A stretch of 64,000 nucleotides of DNA, from assembly GCA_026874595.1 (NCBI GenBank), contig CM049313.1:13203508-13267507 (forward strand). Direction: 5' to 3'. Both the position numbers and the translations under genes were made by a program. Under the pieces are notes generated by a model. The model was not told the DNA's origin. It ran no database searches and worked only from the letters and a program-made list of their open reading frames with translations. Of the stretch, positions 48,901-60,900 are shown one piece after another (position 1 is the stretch's first letter; every line of letters begins with the position of its first letter). This DNA is from Sipunculus nudus. Its lineage: Eukaryota; Annelida; Sipuncula; Golfingiida; Sipunculidae.

Positions 48901-51900
48901 GGCTGCTGACAATCCTGGTCTTGTACACAGTCTAGCTGCTGACACAGTCCTGGTCTTGTACACAGTCCTTGCTGTTGACACAGTCCTAGTCTTGTATAGA
49001 GTCCTTGTCTTGTACACAGTCCTTGTCTTGTACACAGTCACTGGTGCTGACACAGTCCTGGTCGTGTACAAATTCCTGGCTGCTGACAGTCCTGGTCTTG
49101 TATACAGTCCTGGCTGCTGACAATCCTGATCTTGTATGCAGTCACTGCTGCTGACACAGTCCTGGTCTTGTATACAGTCCTGGCTGCTGACAATCCTGGT
49201 CTTGTACACAGTCTAGCTGCTGACACAGTCCTGGTCTTGTACACAGTCCTTGCTGTTGACACAGTCCTAGTCTTGTATAGAGTCCTTGTCTTGTACACAG
49301 TCCTTGTCTTGTACACAGTCACTGGTGCTGACACAGTCCTGGTCGTGTACAAAGTCCTGGCTGCTGACAGTCCTGGTCTTGTGTACAGTCCTGGCTGCTG
49401 ACAATCCTGGTCTTGTATGCAGTCACTGCTGCTGACACAGTCCTGGTCTTGTATACAGTCCTTGTCTTGTACACATTCCTCGTCTTGTACACAGTCATTG
49501 CTGCTGACCCAGTCCTGGTCTTGTACAGTATTGGCTGCTGACACAGTCCTTGGCTTGTACAGTCCTAGATTTGTACACGGTCCTTGTTTGTACACATTCA
49601 TTGTCTTGTACACAATCATTGCTACTGACACAGTCCTGGTCTTGTATACAGTCCTTGTTGCTGACACAGTCCTTGGCTTGTTCAGTCCTTGTCTTGCACA
49701 CAGCCCTTATCTTGTACACAGTTCTGGTCTTGCACACATTTCTGGTCTAGTACACAGTCCTTGTTTTTTACACAGTCCTGGTCTTGCACATAGTCCTTGT
49801 TTTGTACACAGTCCTGGTCTTGCACATAGTCCTTGTCTTGCACACATTTCTGGTCTTGTACACAGTCACGGCTGCTGACAGTGTCCTGGTCTTGTATACA
49901 GTCCTGGTAGCTGACACAGTCCTTGTCTTGTACACAGTCCTTGTTTTAACCCTTTACTGTTTGTATTTGGTTGTCACAAAACACCCCCCTTACTGTTCAG
50001 ATTAATTTTAGGTTTCTCACACTTTGAATTTTGACACACTGTACATTAATGTTATGACTGATAACTTTATCAGTTTTTGGTGTATCCTTGTGAAATTTTC
50101 AACACATTTTACAGAGATACCAAGCAAGAGGTTAATGACTTAATCAATCATAAATTTCACATATATCTAATAATAGAGCCAGGTAAATCAGGTATATTCA
50201 GGTAAGTAGTGTCTTTGTTGTTTTAGCATATTTGTACATAAATGTCTGCAGTATATCCCAGTGAAGACATTGTAGAATTTAGGACCAATAAGGGAATTAT
50301 CATCCACTGGTACCAGGTGTATTGTCATGAAAGATCTAGGTAAAACAGGTTAATGAAATATGATTAAGATTATTAATGTTATGTAGGTGTGGAGTGCTGA
50401 AATAAATTAGACAAAACCATATATGATTTGTTCCAAGAAATGTATAAGAATAATAATTGTATATTTAACATGAAATATTATGTTGATTTCAAATAAGGAT
50501 CAAATTGCCACATCCCACCTTTTGGGGTATGGAAAACTAATTAAGACCAGGTGAACTTCAAAGAAAAGTGAAAAAAAAATATTCACAGATTTACTCATCA
50601 AATATGTATAAAATCCAATGGAAAATCGCCAAAAGTCTGACAGAATGGTAAAATCAAACATTTCTACATGTTTTTCTCCCTTTATAATGTTTACTTGGAT
50701 CGTTTTGGTACTCCCGGTAAAGTCCATATCACTTTTATGTTGCCCGTGACAGAACATACAGGGAAATCCCCCTCGCATTGCATTATGGTTATCAAGTGTC
50801 AAAACGATGTCAGACGTCATTTTTATCTTAAAACACAAGCAAATATTCACGAATTTGAGTAACTAAAGTTTATTGAACATTATTTTATGTTTATTTTGTT
50901 CAAAACATGTACTGAAAGTTGTCAAAGCACGATGTCTATCAAGCAGCAAGTCCGACTGCTGCCATCTTGAAAATTAATGACATTGCTCGTCCTTCATAAC
51001 AGGCAAAATAAACATAGAAAATGTCTTAAGGAATGAGAAATATTCACATTTTAAGTCCAAAATGATTATAATTTAGATAGATACCAATCTTTTGTGGAAG
51101 TTTGGTATGGTTTATTGTCATAACAACGTGGCACGGTCAGCTGAAACGTCGCGTTTGTTGACATCCGGGGTGTCAATTGCCGACGCCATTCAACCAATCG
51201 GCTTTCCAACAGAGTCTAAATTAGAATTTTATGAATATTTATGAGGATTTCCCTGGTGAATGAATAAATAATTAACAACTTTAGGGTAGGGGTTTCCTGG
51301 AACCTTATAGAACCGAAATTAATCGTGTCCAACGTTAATTTTACCTCCAAGACCGAGCTAAAACCGGGAGTGTCCCCCCTGAGTGCGTTGTGGTGTGTTA
51401 TGAACAGATGAGGGGATGTCACATGACGGGGCTTAGAGTGCGCTGTCAGATGTTAAAGAGTTAAACACAGTCCTGGTCTTGCACACAGTCCTTGTCTTGT
51501 ACACATTTCTGGTCTTGTACACAGACATGGTTGCTGACACAGTCCTGGTCTTGTTTACAGTCCTGGTTGCTGACACAGTCCTTGGCTTGTACAGTCCTTG
51601 TCTTGCACACAGTCCTAGTCTTGTACACAGTCCTGGTCTTGTACACAGTCCTGGCTGCCGACACTTTCCTGGTCTTGTAAACAGTCCTGGCTGCTGACAC
51701 AGTCCTGGCTGCTGACACAGTCATCAAATCCTACTTACCTCTTGAGCATCTCTGGCCTTCTTTGCTTCATCCTCATCATAACGATTACAGTTGTACCTGT
51801 ACAACACACAGTTATACAAATTTTATACATAATTATACAAATATGTGCAACTTTGCTCGTATAGTCCTGAGGTGGCACAGTGTTATACTAATAGAAGTAT

Positions 51901-54900
51901 TACAACCTTGCTGATACATGACACCTAACACCACCATTTTAATGAAGCATCATTAAAGTCACCTGTCAAAGTTCATAAGTTTTTCTTACAGGTTGCACAA
52001 TAAGAGATCACATGACCTAAGTGTAATCATGTGACCCTCCTACTGTCACATTATTCCAATGAAGGATTGCAGAAAAAATAATGAAAAGGGATTACTCCTG
52101 AGCAACCAGTTTTACCACTTCTTATAGACTGAACTTTCATGACTACTTAGGGATTTTTAAAGACATACAAACCATAATACTTATATCAACCAATGTTAGG
52201 ATACTATTGGTACTCATTTTTGAACTCAACTGTGAACCAAAGCCTTCCATTCAACAAATGTCAAAACCTGAACGATAAATTCTATAATAAAAACACAAAT
52301 GCTCATCATTACATCAAATACCATGTAATTGAAATTTCCGCCAAATGTTAAGAAGGATACACTTATTTACTAGCAGAATTATAACTGATTCATCAAAACT
52401 TCATTATGATATACAAGTAATCAGTCTCAGATTTAATATCTATACTTCATTTAATGACATCACAAACTGATCATGAACCTAGTGCATAAGGAACAGATCA
52501 TCAGATCTGTTACCAGGGCCTACACATTTCACACAGTCTATACATGCCTGTACCTAATAAACTTAGTCTATACTCAAGGATGCTGCAGCTGCGAAAAATT
52601 AACATTATATTTATATCACAATTTTCAATGACATAAAGGAACTATTCTGGTACAGTATAGTGCATTCTGAACTCTACATAAGAAATTTGTTTAAACTGTA
52701 CATCATTAGAAAATGAAGGAAGGGCAAGGTGTTTGGCAGTTTAATCACTTTGATATAAAAAGTAGATTATTAGGCCAAAAAAAAAAGGTTTGGTTCTCAG
52801 CAACTTATTTCAGAAATCAATGCGGGTTGGCCGCTTTTTATATAAAATTTTTTAAATGTCAAATGATAAGGGAAAGCATGATAATAACAGATTTATTTTA
52901 CTAAACAAGTATAATCACTACATAACAGGAAATTTCTATAAAAATTTTTTGATTTTATCTTCTTGAAAGAAATGTCTGAGCAGCTGGAGCACAAAACTGG
53001 AAAGTTTCTATTGAAAATCAAAATAAAAATTTTTGATGCGGGCAGTGCCTGAGAACTATACCTTTTATTTTTTTTGGCCTTACAACTTTCAACTGGCTTT
53101 CTAAAGATATCATTCTGTAGTTTATTTTGCAAAATTGTCACCAGGTTCAAAATTAATAATAAGCTTATCAAGGCTGCTGCGTTAACAGACCAGTTTAAAT
53201 GACTAAATTTCAGGTGTACCTGACCATCAATCTGTGAAAGCTTCAACTCTCATGATCAGAGCTGAGAGGAAATATTGCAATCAGAGGATAACAATAAAAC
53301 TGACTGATTTCAAATTTCAACATGCAAGTGAAATATAATACTATTGTATCTGTTATGACTGTAATATGTATATTAAATTATTATATGTTGACAGCAAACA
53401 CACATTCCCCATGCACTTAGGTCTCATGCATATCCATTCCTGTCTGACATCATTCCTGAGAGCATTATTCAAAGTCCCTGATAGTCCGGCGTACCATATT
53501 TCCTGTATTATCTGATTGGTGCAGCTGACTATCACTAGACTAGGGACAGAGTTGATGTCTAGGTTTTGAGGGAGGTCTCTTGAGGGAGGTCTTGAGTATT
53601 AGGACCTTATTAGTGGTTCTTTAAAAGGACCTTGTAAACACAAGGTGTGGCTATAAATAGATGTGCAGCCATAAAATGGGGATCTTCAGTACTTACTGAA
53701 ACATCATACTGAATACACTAAACAGATAATACTTATATAGGAATAATGAAGTTTTATATTTTGTACTAATTTCTCAATTTATATTTAAATTTATCATTAC
53801 ATCAGTCAAGAAGACTACTTTTTCTATTTTTAATCATTATTCATAATCAAAGGAGACTTCAACTGACATCAGTTTAATAATTTTAATTCAATATCAGCTT
53901 AAACTCAGAGTCACACTGATTTTACAATTACAGTGACGGATCTAGGGGAAAGGGGTCAAGGGGCTCCTACCCCCCCCCCCCCCTTTTGATGCCAAAACAA
54001 CATTTTTTAGTTTCAAACCAAATTTTGCGACCCTGACCCCCTCCTTCCCTGACCTGAGGACCTTTTATTAGATTTTCTTTCAATCTTCCTGGGCATGACC
54101 CTTTCCTTTCTAAAATCTTGGATCAGCCCCTGTTTTAATACTTCATATTCAGACTACGCTACAGGTACTAATAATCTTTAGCAGCACATTGTCTGTATAT
54201 ACTGTATGCCTGAAGCATATATAAAGTGCTTTTTTGAGGCATTAAGTGTCCTCCAGTATAAATGTCCTCCAGTATTAAATACAAATAATTGTTGACCAAT
54301 TTACTTTATTAGCTGTTTTTATTCAAGGATTTTGTATGTATCATTTACTGCACAAAACTCATTGGCAATTAAATATAAATCCATGATACTCGTTACGTCA
54401 GCCAAACTAGCCTACGACTGGACAAAAATCTGTAAACTTGTTACATTTTAAATGTTACATGGAGTCTGGACAATGTGAGCTAGATTACAGTTTACCGATG
54501 ATGCAACAGACTCACCATAGTGTTAGCTTATGGGCAATCATTAATTTGTTAAATGTGATATAAGTATACATGAACAGTATTTTAGCACACACTGTTAGTA
54601 TCACATTAACATGCCTTGACGCATATTTTCCAAATCATTTCAAATTATACAAGCAAGCAAAAAGCACCTGAAACCTCCCCAGTCAGTAGAAATAAAACCA
54701 ATTCATGTTAGCTGTTTATGCCTTAAAACCTTGTTCACAAAAGCCAAACCAGCCATTGATTACTGCAGAAATATGTATTTCCCCTTAAATTAATAAAGTG
54801 TAAAAAATCCATACATCAGCTGAATGTTCCTTTAAAGTACATAAAAAGTCCTAACAATGAGGACATATTGGTATACTGCAGAGCAGCAGTACAGAACAAG

Positions 54901-57900
54901 CCCTTACAGTAATGTTAAGTTTGTGGCAAACCCAAGCACAGAACATAGCAATCATAAATACTGGAATCCAAAATTAAGCACCAAAGGGGTTCCTGTAGAA
55001 AGTAATGCAACCTGCATACAACTCTTTTAAGCATGGGACTTAATACCTGCAAAAAATCTTTTGGTCCTTTTATAATCTTGAGACTTTATTTCAGCTTTCC
55101 TTTGACAAAGAAAAGCATTGCACCCCAAACAGTTAATTTAGTTCACCTATACCTTGATTAATGATTTGTGATCAACGGCTGGTTTGGCTTAAACAGAGAA
55201 CTTTAAATATCTGAATTATCAGCAGTTTACGAACTTGAAACAAACACCGTAAACTACCCAAAAAAATTCTGTTTGTGCCTCTGGTGTACCTACCAAGATG
55301 AACCATGTGGCTCCCAGGGCCCGAGGCAAACCCAGCAGAAGTCGAACCTACACTTTTTACAGACCATGTGGTTACAGCCCCCGTCCTTCTCGATGGTAGC
55401 CACACACTGCGGACACTCCTAGCGGGCAACATTAGACCAAGCGTTAACGGTAGGGCCCTCCCTTGCAGCAACACACACATACATACACACAAGACAGCAA
55501 ACATGTGTCCCTGTATCAAAAGCCAGTCATGATCACTACTATGTTAACAGAACACTTGACATTTACAAGCATATTTGACATTATCAATGGTCATCTTATT
55601 TTTTTTTCTGCTTACCAATCATATTATAGCCCTTTATTACTTTATCCACCCCTGCAAAATTATAATATTACTTTTAGTGGTACCATAAAACCAAAGCTAC
55701 TTGGATATTGGATCATTATGACCAAACGTTAAATGGTGAATGTCAACTGTTACATAAGGGACAGGGTCATAAACTTGTAGAGAAAACTTCTGTCAATATT
55801 AACAGCTACATAATTCCTTTTATGAAAGATCTGCTTGAGATTAATGAATATGCAAGAGGAACTTTTACTCATTTGAACACTGTTATATAACCAATTCAGC
55901 AAGATTTAAAAGCAAGTTTACAAAGAGTTATTTAGAATATTCAATACCTGGTTAGTGTCAATAATGCACTGTATATATAAAACCTATTATAAAAAAATTT
56001 GTTTCAGCAAAAAGTTTACATTAAGTACACTGGTTAATAGTGGTTTTAAGTGTTTATGACTGCAAAAGTGTTTTCTGACATGGTAAGGCATCATATAAGG
56101 CGTAGGAAAAGGTACAGCTGTATGACCATTGCAACAAAAGTTCTAAGAAATGGAAACCCTTCCTTTCCCCACTGTTAAAACTGTCGATGAACAGACTGAC
56201 TTGAGACACACAAGATACATGTATACTTCCTTGGAGCAAGGCAGTGCAGAGAAACGTTCCAGACATCAGCACTCTGGTGGCAAGCTATGGAACTAATCAA
56301 CCCGGATCCCACTAAACTTCTCTCTGCTCATACTTTTTGTGTTCTGAATCTCTCAGTACAGTAAATCCAACATTTCTCCATATACATTACATTTGATATA
56401 ACATATTCAACAAGAGCACCGCAAACGTGCATAATACACCCATCGTGTATCTGGTCACCTGTGACCTCATCAAATATGCGTGAATTTTTATGAGAATGTA
56501 ATTCAGGTGAGAAACTATAAGTAAATATGTATAATGGGTTTCATGTAAAACCCTAGGATTTTTGTAAGTCACCAAGGTACCTCCAAGTGTGGTGACCTCT
56601 GACCTCATTAATTATGCATGGATTTTGCTGGAATTAAAACTTAGGCGAGATATTTTGTTGATCAACATTTCTGATGGTTTTATCAAAATCCTTCATATTC
56701 TCCATAAGTTATCTTGATGACACCAAGAAGTAGCCGAGTGACATGTGAACTAATTAAATATGCGTGGACGTTGCCCATAATCAAACACTGACAAGATAAT
56801 CTGTTGACAAGTACTTATGGTGAGTTTCATGAAAATCCATCAAAGCCCTGGTAAGTTATCATGGCGAAACTAAAAGTTAACGGGCGGATGGACATACCAT
56901 TATACTCCTGTCATATACTGACAGGCATATAAAAATAACTTCCCTCTCCATTGTTTAAGCTGTAAGTAAATATACACATAATTTTTCATAATTTGCTTTG
57001 TATATAATTTATTGCAATAATAAGATATCACCACAAGCTTTTTTCTGAAAATTTGTATATTTCAGTGTTACCTCACAGACAATGCCACCTGTTGGCAATG
57101 CTTGTGACTAACCATTTTTTCAGTAAACATGTTTGTATGAGCAGGCAAGTTTGAATGGGATGCAGGTTTTGATGACATACACATGAACATTGGTGGTCAG
57201 CAGGTGCAAGCAGCTCTAGTTCCACTACCACTCACCAGGAGGAACCATGAGGCTCCCAGGGGCCCAAACACACCCAGCAGAAATCAGCTCGGCATGCCTG
57301 GTTCTTGCAAACCATGTGATTACAGCCTCCATCTTTCTCTATTGTCACATGACACTTGGGACACTCCTAAGCGAACAAATGGTGCCCCAAATTAGTCACA
57401 TGACAACATGAATAAACATGAGTTGTGAAAATTTACAACATCTGACTGGCAAGCAATGAATGACAGGATAGCAAAACATATAAAACTTGACATGACTTTG
57501 TTCTATGTGACACTGCATATAACTGACAATGAACAACACCAAAACATAAGTCCATGAGTTGAAAACTCAACCTGCAAATGTAAAACAAATATTCAATAAC
57601 GATATAATTCACATTACTCACATATATCTGTCAGCCCATTACAGCCCAAGACTTCCATGGGATCTATGAAAATGTTTGGTCTTGGACATAAATCTGACAT
57701 ATGATTGACGATACTGAAGTTTCACCAGCGGAGAAACTAATCCATGTCTTAACAGCTTCAATATTTCAAAAATTAAAGTTTTCTTGGATAGAATCAACGT
57801 TTAAAAAGTTAAAATTATAGTTTTCTGGGACAGAATCAATTTATCTCCAGAAATTATCAGGCCTGGAGTTTCGTCATGTGTCAAGAGATGCTGTGAATGA

Positions 57901-60900
57901 CAATTAAGGCCACCTGGTGGACCAACTCATTAACTAATATTTCAAGCAGGATGGAGATGTCGCCATCATGTGTATAACTGCTTGAAATCAACAGCTACAA
58001 GTGGCCGTCTCAAACACCTAAGTCATGACATTTGGAGGATCTCATTAGATCTTAATGGTTTTATTGACTCTCTGAGATCTGCTGGATTCCAAGAGGCACA
58101 AATGTCATGGGATACATCGTGTCCAGATTTTGCCTATTTTACAGGTTATTAAGCCATAAAAAAGAAGATGTTCTATACGATTACTGTTCCTATTTTTCAA
58201 GAATCAAATTTGAGTTGGTCAATAAGCACAAGGTCCTTGGTAATACTCACTTACTGGTGCTCTTGCCTCAATCACTTCAGAGAAATCATTACATGTAATG
58301 ACAATGCAGAAATATCACTGATAGAGGTGGCATATAAGTAGATTAGTGTAGTTCATCTGCATCACTTTCCTAAATAAATGTTACACATATTTGTTTCCTT
58401 CCTATCAGCTGACAAAATTCAATGTATTTTTTCTTGTCTTGACCCCTGAATATATGCTCCCGATTTTTAGGTCCTGAGCCCACCAAATAATATATTTTAT
58501 ATGTGGCCTAATTGGCCTTACCACCACAGCCCTTGTGCTCCACCTCTTTGACCTGGTTATGCTAATAAGCCCAATAAAAGCTCCTTCACAGGAAGCTTTC
58601 CATGCCTGTGGCTGTTTATAAGACTATAGTAACAAAAGAATGGTCGCATATGACCGTCACATTGACTGACGTCATCCGCTGGAATTGCTATTTCTGTGTT
58701 CTCCAGTGATGAATTTATCACAATTACTGTGAAGTATTTCCCCTTATTTGGGATTATAAGTCTCATACTAATTCAGTGCAGGGTAAGACATTATTATTCA
58801 CACGCAGAACAGCTCCTGAAAACCTTTGACCTAATGCAAGGTAAGACATAATTATTCACACATCAGAAAATTTTAAACCGTCTCCTTTGCATAAAAAATA
58901 TTCTAGAAAAACATGTGGACAGGGGTACTGGTACAGTACGTGTTCTGTTTTGAAAGTCACCCATATTATGCAAATTCTGCGCTTGTCAGGTGATTGACTG
59001 TTTACACTGCCAACCTGATTGGTTGCTCACCACTACTCTGCTCATGATTATTCATTGAATGAATATGTGATTAAAGTCACATAGAGTTCATGGTTCAGTA
59101 AATTGTTAGATTCAGTGTCAGGCCACCATAGCACATACCGTTGCACTCTCTGTCAACAAACAGGATAATCTTTGGAAGTGGTGCTGAATAAATCCTTACA
59201 ACATGTGACATCATTTCTCCATGGTTACAAGCCTTTCCAATCATGTGTGATATTTCAGCAGCCATGGCAACAATGTCAACAAATCAACAAACATGTCTAG
59301 CACTTCAGTAATGAGGATAGGACCAGGAATTCATGGACGACGGTTTAGTTACCATGAAGAAAGGATCTGTTAGACCCAAATTTTGTGTGACAATTATATA
59401 ACCTTAGCAACAGGGCCAAAAGATCAACAAATGAGACCCAAATTATGAGTGACAATTACATAACCTTAGCAACAGGGCTAAAAGATCAACAAATTATGTG
59501 ACCATGATTGATAACCATGGTAACAAGCCAGAAAGATCCTCCCATTTGTGACACCAGTTACCATGGTAATATATGTATAAGAGCCAGACAATGTTTGGCC
59601 AAGGTTTCCATGGTATAAGGACCCCATAAATCAATATAAAATATGATTCTTTAACAAACGGTCAACAGGGCCAGATAGGTTATCACAACAAGCATATCAC
59701 TAGCAAGTAACCAAGGCCAAAAAGATCCAAGCAACTGCCAGGCAATGGTAACTGTGGCAACCACAGCAGCAGGGCCCATACATCCTCACAATGTGTAACA
59801 TTTTGGAACTGTGGCAATGAAGTCCCAATAAAACAGTTTCAGTAACTACAGCAAGTGTGCACCACATATGCAACATATATACATGTAAAACAGCAGGAGG
59901 AAACTTATAATTTTGATTAATAGGTCACAGGACAGCTGCAATATCAATCAAGAGTAAGCAAACATAATCTGCAAACAATTTAAGGGAAGTCTAGAGCAGG
60001 CTAAAAACGACAGCATTATTTTCTCTGTTTAGGATGCCTGGAATTCCAGTCAGGAGGTTGTATTACAAATAGTGACAGCTGCTACTGGAGGCTTCACATA
60101 TTTTATATTAACATGTTTCTAAGTCTGGATATATGAACAGAAGCAAATAAATAAAACTTGTAAATTAGTATAGAGATCTAGACTAAACTATTATAGTCTT
60201 AAGTCATCAATTAAAAATAACATTAAAATTAATCAAAACCTGACTTTAATAAATTTTTTTACAGAGAGACCTTATATACTTTACCCTGTGCATTCTCTTG
60301 TGAAACAATGGACAATTTTAATCCATTCCTCATTCCCCAAGTCTAATTACCTTTGTGTTGGCAGCGATCCAGTTTGATGTTTCACTGTCATCGTCACATT
60401 TTTTTATCCATTTCCTAAGCCAATAGCACTTGACAGGGTCATGCCAGTTCTCACCGCATGCAAAACTGAAATCACAACATCATTATTCATGAGGAAACCA
60501 AAATAATAACATCAATCTTTCTTTTTTTAAAAGACATCTTCTTGCTTTATTGCTAATTTGACTTTACATTCACTCTGCTCTTCAAATGGCCAGAAACCCA
60601 TCTTACCATTAAGTAACTGTATTATTGTTATTCCTCACTTAGTGCGACAACCTTTCCCATTATTAACTCAAACCAGTGCTTTCTACAGTCCATTTAGAGC
60701 ATGGCCAATTTAATTTAATTTTCCTAACAACACTGGAATTCATTCCTCATTTAGAACATTAACCAATTCAAACAATATCTCTTTGTAACACTACTTTCAT
60801 CAACAATTAACATCTTTTAGAGCACCCATCTGCTCAAATTTTCTGTTATAACAATGCTTTCCCCAATTTACTTGACATCCAAAATGCAACCAAAATTAGA

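Noticed and set aside
48587-50005. Many long Thr/Val/Tyr/Cys-rich frames on both strands
   Set aside because: They come from the 18-bp minisatellite, whose unit keeps frames open; it lies in an ARIH1 intron.
50500-50862. 116-codon frame on - strand
   Set aside because: It lies within the TTAA-flanked element and shows no transposase motif such as the piggyBac DDD residues; composition is like non-coding AT-rich DNA.
57236-57366. Idea that one Rcat exon belongs to a separate ARIH gene or pseudogene
   Set aside because: Both copies sit in the same intron interval, on the same strand, with identical phases and no other ARIH exons duplicated; exon duplication within one gene is simpler.
58511-58555. 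Exon-like segment on - strand (ACCAG before, GTAAGG after)
   Set aside because: It encodes no Rcat or ARIH1-like residues and would not fit between exons of known phase; chance splice-like sites.
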